Positions 27,216 through 36,530 of a stretch of 64,000 bases of DNA are shown piece by piece. Position 1 is the stretch's first letter. Each line of letters begins with the position of its first letter. The stretch comes from CAWCFV01 sp963794995. GTDB taxonomy: Bacteria; Actinomycetota; Actinomycetes; JACCUZ01. Location of the stretch: contig CAWCFV010000002.1 of assembly GCA_963794995.1 (NCBI GenBank), forward strand, positions 1,550,001-1,614,000. Direction: 5' to 3'. The notes below the pieces were generated by a model. It was not told the DNA's origin. It did not search any database and was given only the letters and a program-made list of their open reading frames with translations. Position numbers and translations under genes: made by a program.

Positions 27216-28531
27216 GGCGCCACGCCCTCGTCGCCGGCGTCGAGCCGGGTGACGGCCTCGACGGACTTGGGGTCGAGGTCGAACAGCCGGCTCAGCGCGT
27301 CGGCGTAGGCCTGACCGCCCGGCTCCTCGGCCAGCTGCTTCACCCGCACCGACGGGGCGTGCAGGAGCTTGTCCACCACCCGGGCCACGGTCTGCTCGAT
27401 CTCGGCGCGCTCGCGGGTGCCCAGGTCGGGCAGCCGGCCGGTGAGGCGCACCAGCTCGGCCTGCACCACCGAGTCGGCCATCGCTCGGAGCGCCACGACG
27501 GTCGGCGCGACGCTCACGGCGCGCTGCCAGCCCAGGAAGGCGGCGACCTCCTCCGCGACGATCTCGCGGGTCGCCTCGACGTCGGCGGCGTGCCGGCTGG
27601 TGGCGAGGACGCCGGCCAGGCTCTCGAGGTCGACGACGGCGAGCCCGGCCAGGTCGTGGGCGGCCGGGTCGACGTCGCGGGGCAGGGCCAGGTCGAGGAC
27701 CACCAGCCGGGCGCCCCCTGCCGCCCGTGCGGCCGCGACCGGCGCGAGCAGGTCGGCGCCCAGCAGGTGCCCGACGGCGCCCGTGCAGGACACGACGAGG
27801 TCGGCCTCGGCCAGTGCCGCCGGCAGGTCCTCGAGCGGTCGGGCCTCCCCGCCGAGACCCGAGACGAGCCGCTCGGCCCGGGCCAGCGTCCGGTTGGCGA
27901 CGACGACCCGCCCGGCGCCGGACTGCGCCGCGACGGTCGCGGCCAGCGCACTCATGGCGCCGGCGCCGACGACCAGGACGGTGGCCCCCTCGAGGTCGCC
28001 CAGCAGCCGGGTGGCCTCGGCCAGCCCTGCGGTGACCAGCGACCGGCCGGCCCGGTCGATGCCGGTGTCGGTACGGGCCCGCTTGCCGACGCGAAGGGCC
28101 TGCTGCGCCAGGGCACCGAGCTCGCGTCCGACGGCGCCGGCGTCCTGGGCCGTGCGCAGCCCGGCACGCACCTGGCCGAGCACCTGGCTCTCGCCGACGA
28201 CCATCGAGTCCAGGCCGCAGGCCACCGTGAACAGGTGGGCCACCGCGCGGTCCTCGTAGTGCACGTACAGGTGCGGCGTGAGCTCGTCGAGCTCCAGTCC
28301 GGTACGGCGGGCCAGCAGCTCGGACACCTGGGCGAGCCCGGCGTGGAACTTCTCCACCTCGGCGTAGACCTCGACCCGGTTGCACGTCGAGAGGACGAGC
28401 GCCTCGGACGCGTGGTCGCCTCCGACCACGTCGTCGAGGAGCTTGGCGACGGCGTCGGGGTCGAGGACGACCCGCTCGAGCAGCTCGACCGGTGCGCTCC
28501 GGTGGGACATGCCCACGACCAGGGTGCTCAC
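27212..28531 (-). CDS. hemA: Glutamyl-tRNA reductase
   Basis: A 439-residue NADPH-dependent enzyme that starts C5-pathway haem synthesis from glutamyl-tRNA. The catalytic cysteine is in LSTCNRVEVYA near residue 50, followed by GLDSMVVGESQVLGQVR and the Rossmann motif VLVVGAGAMSALAA near residue 180. A helical dimerisation domain ends the protein. The GTG at 28531 overlaps the rex stop as GTGA. Confidence 0.96.
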   Translation of the reverse strand: MSTLVVGMSHRSAPVELLERVVLDPDAVAKLLDDVVGGDHASEALVLSTCNRVEVYAEVEKFHAGLAQVSELLARRTGLELDELTPHLYVHYEDRAVAHLFTVACGLDSMVVGESQVLGQVRAGLRTAQDAGAVGRELGALAQQALRVGKRARTDTGIDRAGRSLVTAGLAEATRLLGDLEGATVLVVGAGAMSALAATVAAQSGAGRVVVANRTLARAERLVSGLGGEARPLEDLPAALAEADLVVSCTGAVGHLLGADLLAPVAAARAAGGARLVVLDLALPRDVDPAAHDLAGLAVVDLESLAGVLATSRHAADVEATREIVAEEVAAFLGWQRAVSVAPTVVALRAMADSVVQAELVRLTGRLPDLGTRERAEIEQTVARVVDKLLHAPSVRVKQLAEEPGGQAYADALSRLFDLDPKSVEAVTRLDAGDEGVAP

Positions 28532-29280
28532 TTGCCGACCGCCCGGGCCAGCTCCGAGAGGTCCGGCGTGAGGTCCGGGGACACCTTGCGCTGCTCGTGG
28601 AAGGCGAGGATCTGCAGCTCGATGGACATGTCGACCTTGCGGACCTCGACGTGGTCGGGGACCAGGAGGACGCTCGGCGCGAAGTTGAGGATGCTGCCCA
28701 CCCCGGCGGCGACCAGGCGGTCGCAGACCGACTGGGCGACGGCGGCCGGGGTGGTGATGACGCCGATCGCGGCGCCGAGGCCCTCGACGACGTCCTCGAG
28801 CCGGTCGAGGTGGAGGACCACCAGGCCGGCGACCTCGGTGCCGACGATGGCCGGGTCGGTGTCGACCAGCGCGCGGATCGCGAACCCGCGGGAGGTGAAG
28901 CCCCCGTAGTTGGCCAGGGCGTGACCGAGGTGGCCCAGCCCGACGATGACGACGGGCCAGTCCTGGGTCAGGCCGAGCTCGCGGGAGACCTGGTAGACGA
29001 GGTACGAGACGTCGTAGCCGACGCCGCGGGTGCCGTAGGACCCCAGGTAGGACAGGTCCTTGCGCAGCTTCGCCGAGTTCACCCCCGCCGCAGCGGCCAG
29101 AGCCTCGGAGCTCACGGTCGAGACGCCCTCGTCGCCGAAGGTGCCCAGCGCGCGCAGGTAGATCGGGAGCCTGGCCACGGTGGCCTCGGGGATGTCCGCC
29201 CGGCCGCCGTTGCGCCGTGCCCCGTGGCGCTCGGGCCGGGCGCCGCCGGGCCCGGTCTCGCGCACGTGTGAGCTCGTCAC
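28528..29280 (-). CDS. rex: Redox-sensing transcriptional repressor Rex
   Basis: A 250-residue NAD(H)-sensing repressor. The N-terminal winged helix includes GVNSAKLRKDLSYLGSYGT, and the Rossmann domain begins VVIVGLGHLGHALANY; the domain-swapped C-terminal helix SIELQILAFHEQRK is present. I chose GTG 29280 (VTSSHVRETG), giving normal length; the frame extends upstream through its own operator. Together with the operator at 29360-29377, the gene is probably autoregulated and heads the haem/cytochrome operon. Confidence 0.95.
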   Translation of the reverse strand: MTSSHVRETGPGGARPERHGARRNGGRADIPEATVARLPIYLRALGTFGDEGVSTVSSEALAAAAGVNSAKLRKDLSYLGSYGTRGVGYDVSYLVYQVSRELGLTQDWPVVIVGLGHLGHALANYGGFTSRGFAIRALVDTDPAIVGTEVAGLVVLHLDRLEDVVEGLGAAIGVITTPAAVAQSVCDRLVAAGVGSILNFAPSVLLVPDHVEVRKVDMSIELQILAFHEQRKVSPDLTPDLSELARAVGK

Positions 29281-29359
29281 AGGACTCCATCCCTCGGTGG
29301 CCGCTGGGCGGGATCGCTCGTCGGCAGGCAAGCCACCAGGCGCCCGCCAGGCTATGCGC

Positions 29360-29377
29360 TTGTGAACGCGAGCACAA
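29360..29377. promoter_or_regulatory. Rex operator upstream of rex-hem operon
   Basis: ttgtgaacgcgagcacaa matches the Rex consensus half-sites TTGTGA and TCACAA separated by six bases, with one mismatch in the second. It lies 80 bases upstream of the rex GTG. A minus-strand TAGCCT (29350-29355) five bases inside it could be the -10, so bound Rex would cover the promoter. Autoregulation and NADH-dependent control of hem and ccs genes are inferred. Confidence 0.8.
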
Positions 29378-29429
29378 AGTGAGCGGGTCACGTCTGCGCG
29401 GGCCTCACCGGCCGGCCCGGCTCAGGCGG

Positions 29430-29678
29430 TCAGCCGGGGTCGCGGGCGAGAGCGGCGCGGAGGCGGTCCTCGGACACCCGCCAGAAGTCGTGCTGCTCGC
29501 CGTCGACGAGCGTGACCGGGATCTGCTCGGCGTAGGCCGCCGCGAGCGACGGGTCGTCGAGGATGCTGCGCTCCTCGTACCGCTCCCCCAGCTCGGCGGT
29601 CACCCGCGCCACCACCAGGCGGGCCTCGTCGCAGAGGTGGCAGCCCGGCTTGCCGATCAGCGTCACCCGGGCGCTCAC
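29430..29678 (-). CDS. Glutaredoxin-like (DUF836) protein
   Basis: An 82-residue thioredoxin-fold protein with redox motif CHLC in LIGKPGCHLCDEARLVVARV and the cis-Pro segment QIPVTLVDGEQHD. Such proteins are common beside rex and hem genes in actinobacteria; a thiol-redox role is likely but the partner is unknown. The GTG at 29678 overlaps the stop of the upstream acyl-CoA synthetase as GTGA, so the two are co-transcribed. Confidence 0.88.
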   Translation of the reverse strand: MSARVTLIGKPGCHLCDEARLVVARVTAELGERYEERSILDDPSLAAAYAEQIPVTLVDGEQHDFWRVSEDRLRAALARDPG

Positions 29679-31198
29679 GCCGACCCCGTCTCGCCGGCCC
29701 GGAGCCGGCCTTTGGCGACCTTGCCGGTGGCCGAGTGCGGCAGCTCGTCGACCAGGACGACGATCGTGGGGCGCTTGAACCGGGCCAGCCGGGTCGCCGC
29801 GTGCGCCGTGACGTCGGCCTCGGAGAGCGCCGACCCCTCCCGCCGGACCACGAACGCCTTCACGGCCTCGCCGGTGGAGGGGTGCGGCACGGCGATGACC
29901 GCGACCTCCGCGACGTCCGGGTGCTCGGCGAGCGCGTCCTCGACCTCGCGGGGGTAGACGTTGAACCCGCTCACGAGGACCAGCTCCTTGCGGCGGTCGA
30001 CCAGGAACAGGTCGCCGTCGTCATCGGCGTACGCCACGTCGCCGGTGGCCCACCAGCCGTCCTCGTCCGGCCCGCCCGCGCCGTCCGGCCAGTACCCGGA
30101 GAACAGGTTGGCGCCGCGGACGACGATCTCGCCCGGGTCGTCGTCGACGGACACCGAGCCGTCCTCGTCGACCAGGCGCACCTCGACGCCGGGCACCGGC
30201 CGGCCGATGGAGCCCGGCTTCACGCGGCCCGAGGCGAGCGTGCTCGTGACGACCGGCGCCGTCTCGGTGAGCCCGTAGCCCTCGTGCACGGTGCGCCCGG
30301 CCGCGGTCTGCACCTCCTCGAGCACGGCGGGCGGCAGCGGCGAGGCGCCCGAGGCGAGCAGCCGCACCCCGCGGAGCGCCCCGAGCTCGTCGGCGGCGGC
30401 CCATCCGACGTACATGGCCGGCGCGCCGGGGACGTTCGTCACTCCTTCGCTGCGCACCAGGGCCGCTGTCGCGGCAGGGTCGAAACGCTCGACGAGCACA
30501 CCGGTGGCGCCCGCTGCCACGACCATGCCGAGCCCGGTGTTGAGGCCGTAGATGTGGAACAGGGGCAGCACCAGCAGGACGACGTCGTCCTCGGCCATCG
30601 GTGCCGGGTCCAGCCGCCGGCACTGGGAGAGGCTGGCGAGCAGGGCCCGGTGGCTGAGCATCGCGGCGCGCGGGCGCCCGCTGGTCCCCGAGGTGAACAT
30701 CAGCACCGCGAGGTCCTCGCCGCCGCGGCCGGAGCCGTCGGCTCGCCGGCCACGACCGGCGGCCACCACCGAGTCCAGGCCGGCCGGGTCGACGTGCACC
30801 CGGTGGGTCCCGGCCACCGCCTCCTCGACGACACCGATGGTCGTGTCGTCGCACAGGACGACCTGCGCGTCCGCCTCGTGCAGCAGGCGGGCCACCTCGG
30901 GTGCGGTGTAGCCGGTGTTCAGCGGCACCACCACCAGCCCGGCGCGCAGCACCGCGAAGTAGGCGACGACGAACTCCGGGCTGTTGACGAGGGCGAGGGC
31001 GACCCGGTCACCGGCCCGCAGCCCGAGCTCGGAGCGCAGGCCGGCAGCGGCCGCCTCCACGTCGGCGTCCAGCGCCGACCAGGTCACCGCCCGGCGCGGG
31101 CGGCCGTCCGGCAGGTGCACGAGCGCGGTGCCGTCGGGGCGGCGGGCGGCGGCGTCCCGGACGAGGTCCGCGAGGTTCTCCAGCCCGGTGCCGGCCAC
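29675..31198 (-). CDS. Long-chain fatty-acid-CoA ligase-like (ANL superfamily) enzyme
   Basis: A 507-residue AMP-forming acyl-CoA synthetase with all ten core motifs, including VLMFTSGTSGRPRAAMLSHR, GYGLTETAPVV, WWATGDVAYAD, DRRKELVLVSGFNVYPREVE and the catalytic lysine in SATGKVAKGRL. A carboxylic acid is activated to its acyl-CoA; chain length cannot be read from sequence. I use GTG 31198 (VAGTGLENLAD); an in-frame GTG at 31219 would add seven residues. It is divergent from the HAD phosphatase gene by 36 bases. Confidence 0.9.
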   Translation of the reverse strand: MAGTGLENLADLVRDAAARRPDGTALVHLPDGRPRRAVTWSALDADVEAAAAGLRSELGLRAGDRVALALVNSPEFVVAYFAVLRAGLVVVPLNTGYTAPEVARLLHEADAQVVLCDDTTIGVVEEAVAGTHRVHVDPAGLDSVVAAGRGRRADGSGRGGEDLAVLMFTSGTSGRPRAAMLSHRALLASLSQCRRLDPAPMAEDDVVLLVLPLFHIYGLNTGLGMVVAAGATGVLVERFDPAATAALVRSEGVTNVPGAPAMYVGWAAADELGALRGVRLLASGASPLPPAVLEEVQTAAGRTVHEGYGLTETAPVVTSTLASGRVKPGSIGRPVPGVEVRLVDEDGSVSVDDDPGEIVVRGANLFSGYWPDGAGGPDEDGWWATGDVAYADDDGDLFLVDRRKELVLVSGFNVYPREVEDALAEHPDVAEVAVIAVPHPSTGEAVKAFVVRREGSALSEADVTAHAATRLARFKRPTIVVLVDELPHSATGKVAKGRLRAGETGSA

Positions 31199-31222
31199 CG
31201 ACGAAGTTTCGCACAACACGTC

Positions 31223-31228
31223 TAGGGT
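31223..31228 (+). promoter_or_regulatory. -10 element of a leaderless promoter for the HAD gene
   Basis: TAGGGT fits TANNNT and is six bases before the ATG at 31235. No Shine-Dalgarno sequence is present, so leaderless initiation is inferred. Confidence 0.5.
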
Positions 31229-31234
31229 TCGGCC

Positions 31235-32101
31235 ATGGCGGCCGGAGCAGACCCGCACCGGGCGGACGCCCTCGCGGCCGGTCGCGCGTCGGCTGCCGCC
31301 GCGGAGGTCGAGGGGGCGCTCCAGGTCCCGGCCGACCCGCACGCGGCGGCGTTCTTCGACGTCGACAACACGGTGGTGCAGGGCGCCTCGATCTTCCACC
31401 TGGCCCGCGGTCTCTACCGGCGCGACTTCTTCTCGGCGCGCGACATCGGCCGGTTCGCCTGGCAGCAGGCCAGGTTCCGGGTCGTCGGCCGGGAGGACAT
31501 GGGCAGCGTCCACGACGCGCGCGAGACCGCGCTGTCCTTCGCTGCCGGCCACACCGTCGCCGAGCTCACCGCGATCGGCGAGGAGGTGTTCGACGAGGTC
31601 ATGGCCACGAAGGTCTGGCCGGGGACCCGGGCCCTCGCGCAGATGCACCTGGACGCCGGGCAGCGGGTGTGGCTGGTCACCGCGACCCCCGTCGAGGTGG
31701 CGACGGTCATCGCCCGGCGGCTCGGCCTCACCGGCGCGCTCGGCACCGTCGCCGAGACCGAGGACGGCGTCTACACCGGGCGCCTGGTCGGCGACATCCT
31801 GCACGGGCCGGCCAAGGCCGAGGCCGTGAGCGCCCTCGCGGAGCGGGAGGGCCTCGACCTCGCGGCCTGCTCCGCCTACTCCGACTCGGCCAACGACATC
31901 CCGCTGCTGTCGCTGGTCGGGCATCCCTGCGCGATCAACCCCGACGCCCGGTTGCGTGCCCACGCCAGGGAGCACGGCTGGCGGGTCAGGGACTACCGCA
32001 CCGGGCGCAAGGCGGTGAAGGTCGGCGTGCCCACCGCGGCCGCCATGGGTGCCCTGGCCGGGGCCATGGCCGCGGCCGCCGCCCGCCGACGGGCCCGCTG
32101 A
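31235..32101 (+). CDS. HAD-IB family hydrolase (SerB-like phosphatase)
   Basis: A 288-residue HAD phosphatase. Motif I is FFDVDNTVVQG (nucleophile and acid Asp), motif II VTATP, and motif III/IV KAEA followed by AYSDSANDIPLL. An alpha-helical cap lies between. HAD-IB proteins of this type, often near acyltransferase genes, act on phosphoserine-like or lysophospholipid-related substrates; the true substrate is unknown. The hydrophobic Ala-rich C-terminus (AAAMGALAGAMAAAAA) could be a membrane anchor. Confidence 0.9.
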   Translation: MAAGADPHRADALAAGRASAAAAEVEGALQVPADPHAAAFFDVDNTVVQGASIFHLARGLYRRDFFSARDIGRFAWQQARFRVVGREDMGSVHDARETALSFAAGHTVAELTAIGEEVFDEVMATKVWPGTRALAQMHLDAGQRVWLVTATPVEVATVIARRLGLTGALGTVAETEDGVYTGRLVGDILHGPAKAEAVSALAEREGLDLAACSAYSDSANDIPLLSLVGHPCAINPDARLRAHAREHGWRVRDYRTGRKAVKVGVPTAAAMGALAGAMAAAAARRRAR

Positions 32102-32256
32102 CCGGGGACGCCGGGCAACGGAGGGGCGGTTCGGGCGATTTGCCGCAGATGGCCCGCCGGAGCTACCGTCAGGACGCCCTGCGAGACGTTCGTCACACCC
32201 GCGCCCTGGGTATCTGCCGTCCAGCCGGTCCACGCCGCCGAGAAGGGGGTCCTGTC

Positions 32257-32970
32257 GTGCAGCAGCGGACCCTCGCCGCGGCCCTCTCCGAGCTGCAGGC
32301 CCTGGTCGGGCTCGCTCGGGTCGGCGACGGCGGCGCCCTGGTCCTCGCGATGGCCGGCACCGGCGGCACCGGCACCCTGCCGGGCGGCCCGACCGGCAGT
32401 CCGGGCAGCGCCGACGACGACCCCGAGCGCAGCCGGGTCGCCGGGCTGGTGGCCCTCGCCCAGCAGGGCGACGCCGAGGCGTTCGGCATGGTCTACGACA
32501 GCTACGTCGACCAGATCTACCGCTACCTCTACTACCGGGTCGGCTCGCGCGCCCTCGCCGAGGACCTCACCTCCGAGACGTTCCTGCGCGCGCTGCGCCG
32601 CATCGACACGTTCACCTACACCGGCAAGGACATCGGGGCCTGGTTCACGACCATCGCCCGCAACCTGGTCACGGACCACGTCAAGTCCAGCCGGTTCAAG
32701 CTCGAGGTGTGCACCGCGGACATGCGCGACGCGGACCGGGCCGACGACGGGATCGAGCAGGAGGTCCTCGACCGGCTCGAGAACGCCACGCTGATGGAGG
32801 CGGTCAAGCAGCTCAAGTCCGAGCAGCAGGAGTGCATCGTCCTGCGCTTCCTGCAGGGCCTCAGCGTCGCCGAGACCGCCGAGGTGATGCGGCGCACCGA
32901 GGGCGCCGTCAAGCAGCTCCAGCTGCGCGCCGTCCGCGGGCTGGCCAAGCTCCTGCCCGAGCCGGCCTGA
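32257..32970 (+). CDS. BldN-like sigma-70 family (ECF) sigma factor
   Basis: A 237-residue sigma factor with region 2 (FGMVYDSYVDQIYRYLYYRV to ARNLVTDHVKSSRFK) and region 4 (LKSEQQECIVLRFLQGLSVA to EGAVKQLQLRAVRGLAKLL). The sequence resembles Streptomyces BldN, which drives aerial growth genes and has a long N-terminal extension; an 80-residue extension is present here. GTG 32257 has AGAAGGGGG nine bases upstream. The next gene encodes a DUF5667 membrane protein like the BldN anti-sigma RsbN. The BldN link is from recalled sequence similarity. Confidence 0.88.
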   Translation: MQQRTLAAALSELQALVGLARVGDGGALVLAMAGTGGTGTLPGGPTGSPGSADDDPERSRVAGLVALAQQGDAEAFGMVYDSYVDQIYRYLYYRVGSRALAEDLTSETFLRALRRIDTFTYTGKDIGAWFTTIARNLVTDHVKSSRFKLEVCTADMRDADRADDGIEQEVLDRLENATLMEAVKQLKSEQQECIVLRFLQGLSVAETAEVMRRTEGAVKQLQLRAVRGLAKLLPEPA

Positions 32971-33070
32971 TGATCGTCCACGGTCCCGTAACCGCCGCTG
33001 CCGGCGGTCGTTGTCAGGTCGGTCGCAGCACGCGCCGCGACCGGCAGGACGACTGGAGGGGGGCCGGCGG

Positions 33071-34321
33071 ATGGCGATGACCATGTCGGCACGTCGCCGG
33101 CAGGCCGAGGACCTGCAGGCGCTGCTCGAGGGCGGGCGCGCGAGCTCCCCCTCGGCGGCCGCCGAGCTGGCGCCCCTGGTGGCGCTCGCCGGGGCCATCT
33201 CGCCGACCGGCCCCGCGCCGGGCGAGGACTTCCGCACCGCGCTGCGCGACCGGCTCACCGCGGAGGCGCGGAACCGCGTGCCGGCCCCGCGCCGGGCGAC
33301 CGCGGCCACCCTCACGTCGGAGCGGGTCAGCGGCACCCGGCGGGCGCGACAGGCCGTGGCGGCGGTGGCTGTGGCCTCGGTCGTCGCCGGTGTCGGGGCG
33401 GCCGCCGCCAGCACCCGCGCGCTGCCGGGCGACACGCTGTACGGCCTCAAGCGTCAGGTCGAGAACGTCGAGCTCGCCCTGGCGCGTGGCGACGTCGCCC
33501 AGGGCCGTGAGCTGCTCGAGCAGGCCGCCGCGCGCCTCGGCGAGGCCGAGTCGCTGGTGGCCGGGGCGGGCAGCACCGAGGCCGTGACCCGGACCCGGGT
33601 GGGCCAGGCGCTGACCGACATGGACACCGCGCTGGCCTCGGCCACCGACGACCTGACCCGGGCCTACCGTGAGACGGGCGACGCCGAGCCGCTGCTGCTG
33701 CTCGACCGGTTCGTCACCGACCAGCAGGACCGCCTCGACGACCTGCGCCTGCTGCTCGACCCGGCCCTGCGGTCGCAGGTCCGGGCGCTGGCTGCCCGGC
33801 TGGCCGAGATCTCCACCACCACCCGCGCCCTGCTGGGCGGCAGCGCGGACGCGGGCTCGGTCCGCCCGGTGGGCGAGTACCTCCGCTCCGGTGGACTTCG
33901 TCCCGGAAGAGCCGGCACCGACCCCATGGGCCCGACCCGCGGGGCGACCGCTGCGGCCTCCTCGGCGGCGCCGGCAGGGGGCCCGGCGCGCGCCACGGCG
34001 GGCACCGGTGGCATCGGTGGCAGCCAGGGGGTCGACGGCATCGGGGGCAGCGTCTCCGGCGGCGGCACGGCGGGCACGTCGGGCGGGGCCGGCGTGCTGG
34101 GCGGTGCCGGGCCGGCCGCCACGACGCCGCTGCCCTCGCCGGTGCCCACCGTGACGGTCCGGGTCCAGGTGCCGGCGCCGACGGCCCAGGCCCCGGTGCC
34201 CGCCCCGAGCCCGACGGTCAGCTCGCCCGTGGCGACCGTGCCGGTGCCACCCCTGCCCACCGGGGGCGCCCTTCCGTCACCGGACGCGTGCGTCCCGCTG
34301 CCGCCGCTGACGCTCTGCTGA
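33071..34321 (+). CDS. DUF5667 membrane protein, probable anti-sigma factor (RsbN-like)
   Basis: A 416-residue protein: a cytoplasmic N-terminal region, one transmembrane segment (about residues 94-115, AVAAVAVASVVAGVGAAAAS), the DUF5667 signature LPGDTLYGLKRQVENVELAL near residue 118, a helical extracytoplasmic region and a long Gly/Ser/Pro-rich tail (after residue 280) ending in Pro-Thr-Val repeats. RsbN-type proteins hold BldN at the membrane. Position 100 bases after the sigma gene supports the pairing. The low-complexity tail suggests a wall-spanning stalk. It has a GGAGGGGGG site before ATG 33071. Confidence 0.8.
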   Translation: MAMTMSARRRQAEDLQALLEGGRASSPSAAAELAPLVALAGAISPTGPAPGEDFRTALRDRLTAEARNRVPAPRRATAATLTSERVSGTRRARQAVAAVAVASVVAGVGAAAASTRALPGDTLYGLKRQVENVELALARGDVAQGRELLEQAAARLGEAESLVAGAGSTEAVTRTRVGQALTDMDTALASATDDLTRAYRETGDAEPLLLLDRFVTDQQDRLDDLRLLLDPALRSQVRALAARLAEISTTTRALLGGSADAGSVRPVGEYLRSGGLRPGRAGTDPMGPTRGATAAASSAAPAGGPARATAGTGGIGGSQGVDGIGGSVSGGGTAGTSGGAGVLGGAGPAATTPLPSPVPTVTVRVQVPAPTAQAPVPAPSPTVSSPVATVPVPPLPTGGALPSPDACVPLPPLTLC

Positions 34322-34345
34322 CACCGGCAGCCCGCCGCCGGCGCC

Positions 34346-35443
34346 CTAGAAGAAGATCGACTTCCGCGCCATCAGCAGGCGGTACAGCGTGTGCTGGATC
34401 GTCTCGCGGACCTGGTCGGTCAGGTTGAACACGAGCATCGGGTCCTCGGCCGAGCCCGCGTCGTACCCGTCGGTCGGCACCGGCTCGCCGAACTCGATGA
34501 TCCACTTGCTCGGGAGCGGGACCAGCCCGAGCGGCCCGAGCCACGGGAACGTCGGCGTCACCGGGACGTAGGGCAGGCCGAGCAGGCGGGCGAGCGTCTT
34601 GACGTTGCCGAGGATCGGGTAGATCTCCTCGGCGCCGACGATGGAGCACGGCACGATCGGCACCCGGGCCTTGAGCGCGGCGGACACGAAGCCGCCGCGG
34701 CCGAACCGCTGGAGCTTGTAGCGCTCGGAGAACGGCTTGCCGATGCCCTTGAAGCCCTCGGGCCAGACGCCGACGAGCTCTCCCAGACCCAGCAGCCGCT
34801 CGGCATCGGCGTTGCAGGCGAGCGTCGTGCCGCTCTTGCGGGCCAGCGAGCTCACGACCGGCGTCTGGAACACGAGGTCGGCGCCGAGCATCCGCAGGTG
34901 CCGGTGCGCGGGGTGGTGGTCGAGCAGCGCGATCTGGGTCATGACCGAGTCGAGCGGCACGGTGCCGGAGTGGTTGGCCACGACCAGCGCCCCGCCCTCG
35001 GACGGGATGTTCTCCAGCCCCCGGACCTCGACCCGGAAGTAGGAGTCGTACAGCGGCCGGAGCGCGGCGAGCAGGACCTTCTCGGTGAGCTCGCGGTCGA
35101 AGCCGAACTCGTCGACCTCGACGTCGCCGGTGAGCCGCCGGCGCACGAACGCCAGGGTCGCGGCCACCTTCCGCTCCCACTCGGGCACCTCGGCGGGCGG
35201 CCGGTCGGCACCGGCCGGAGGCGCCGTGTCAGCATCGGCCTCCTCGGCCGGGTCCACCCCGGCGACCGCGTCGGCCTCGGCAGCCGCTGTCGCGGCCTCC
35301 CCCTGGTCGAGCAGCGGGGTCGCCCGCTGCCGGCGCGCTCGCTCGCTGCCGGCGCGCGACGCCCCGGCCGCCACGGCGTCGGCGGCGGTCGACGGGCGCC
35401 GCCGGTCGTCGCCGTCGATCGGGATCACCCGGGCGTCAGGCAC
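34346..35443 (-). CDS. Lysophospholipid acyltransferase family (PlsC-like) protein
   Basis: A 365-residue protein whose C-terminal 250 residues are an acyltransferase: NHSGTVPLDSV (H-x4-D catalytic box), FPEG-equivalent VWPEGFKGIGKP, and IVPCSIVGAEE. The N-terminal 110 residues are Ala/Asp/Glu-rich and likely disordered. It probably acylates a glycerophospholipid or related membrane lipid. The GTG at 35443 overlaps the upstream epimerase gene by eight bases. With bS22 and the epimerase it forms a minus-strand operon. Confidence 0.87.
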   Translation of the reverse strand: MPDARVIPIDGDDRRRPSTAADAVAAGASRAGSERARRQRATPLLDQGEAATAAAEADAVAGVDPAEEADADTAPPAGADRPPAEVPEWERKVAATLAFVRRRLTGDVEVDEFGFDRELTEKVLLAALRPLYDSYFRVEVRGLENIPSEGGALVVANHSGTVPLDSVMTQIALLDHHPAHRHLRMLGADLVFQTPVVSSLARKSGTTLACNADAERLLGLGELVGVWPEGFKGIGKPFSERYKLQRFGRGGFVSAALKARVPIVPCSIVGAEEIYPILGNVKTLARLLGLPYVPVTPTFPWLGPLGLVPLPSKWIIEFGEPVPTDGYDAGSAEDPMLVFNLTDQVRETIQHTLYRLLMARKSIFF

Positions 35444-36488
35444 GCGGCACCGCCCGGTGGGTTCGACCGGCGGCCGAGGACAGCACGTCGACGACCTTCT
35501 CCTCCACGCCACGCACCACCTCGGTCGACAGCGGCCCGCGCAGCTTCTGGCCGCGCACGAAGTCGTCGAACGCCTCACGGGTCGAGTAGCGCGGCGTGAA
35601 CCCCAGGACGTCACGCATCCGGCTGGTGTCGACGACCCGGCCGTAGGTGAGGAAGCGCACGTGCTCGGCGGAGAAGTCGGCCAGCCCCAGGCGTCGCAGC
35701 CCCTGGCCGATCCAGGGCGCCGCGGGCTGGGGCAGCGGGACGGAAGGACGGCCGGCCCGGTGGATCGCCTGCGAGAGCGTCATCACGCCGTCACCGGCGA
35801 TGTTGAACGTGCCGCCGTGGTCCTCCAGGGTGGTGCGCCAGAGCACCTCGAGCCCGTCGCGCTCGTGGACGAACTGCATCCGCGGGTCGAAGCCCAGCAC
35901 GGTCGGGACCACCGGCAGCGAGAAGTACGCCGTGAGCGGCGTCGTGACCTTCGGCCCGACGAAGTTGGCGAAGCGCAGCGTCGTCACGGACACGTCGGGC
36001 CGGCGCCGGGCGAAGCCGCGGACGTAGCCCTCGACCTCGACGGAGTCCTTCGCGTAGCCGCTGCGGGCCATCGCGTTGGGCTCGAGGTCCTCGGTGAACA
36101 GGGCCGGGTCCTGCGGCGAGGAGCCGTAGACGGCCGTGGACGACTTCACGACGAGCTTGCGGACCGAGGGCGCCTTCTGGCAGGCGGCGAGCAGCTGCAT
36201 CGTGCCGATGACGTTGATCTCCTTCATCATCGCCCGGCCGCCCGCGTCGAGAGGTGTCGCCAGCACAGCCATGTGGACGACGGTGTCGACCTCGGCGCGG
36301 GTGATGACCTTCCCGATGACCGGGTTGCGGATGTCGGCGCGCACGAACTCCGCGTCACCGAGGTCGGTCTTCGGCGGGACGACGTCGACGCCGATCACCC
36401 GGGAGATGTCGGGGTCGGCCTGCAGGAGCTGCGTGAACCGGCCGCCGAGGTAGCGCGACACACCGGTGACCATGACGACCCGGCCCAC
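35436..36488 (-). CDS. NAD-dependent epimerase/dehydratase family (extended SDR) protein
   Basis: A 350-residue Rossmann protein. The N-terminal motif is VMVTGVSRYLGGRF, slightly altered from GxxGxxG, then VVHMAVLATPLD and KLVVKSSTAVYG. The usual catalytic YxxxK is replaced by SGYAKDSVEVEGY, so it is an atypical SDR and may not be a standard sugar epimerase. It starts at GTG 36488 (an ATG five codons in is possible), 42 bases after the bS22 stop, and is coupled to the acyltransferase gene. Confidence 0.86.
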   Translation of the reverse strand: MGRVVMVTGVSRYLGGRFTQLLQADPDISRVIGVDVVPPKTDLGDAEFVRADIRNPVIGKVITRAEVDTVVHMAVLATPLDAGGRAMMKEINVIGTMQLLAACQKAPSVRKLVVKSSTAVYGSSPQDPALFTEDLEPNAMARSGYAKDSVEVEGYVRGFARRRPDVSVTTLRFANFVGPKVTTPLTAYFSLPVVPTVLGFDPRMQFVHERDGLEVLWRTTLEDHGGTFNIAGDGVMTLSQAIHRAGRPSVPLPQPAAPWIGQGLRRLGLADFSAEHVRFLTYGRVVDTSRMRDVLGFTPRYSTREAFDDFVRGQKLRGPLSTEVVRGVEEKVVDVLSSAAGRTHRAVPRA

Positions 36489-36530
36489 CGCGCTCCCTCC
36501 TTGCGCCGACCTGCTGCCCCGTGCGGGCGG

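Noticed and set aside
28528..29391. Longer Rex frame from 29391
   Set aside because: It would translate through the Rex operator and -10 region; GTG 29280 gives normal length.
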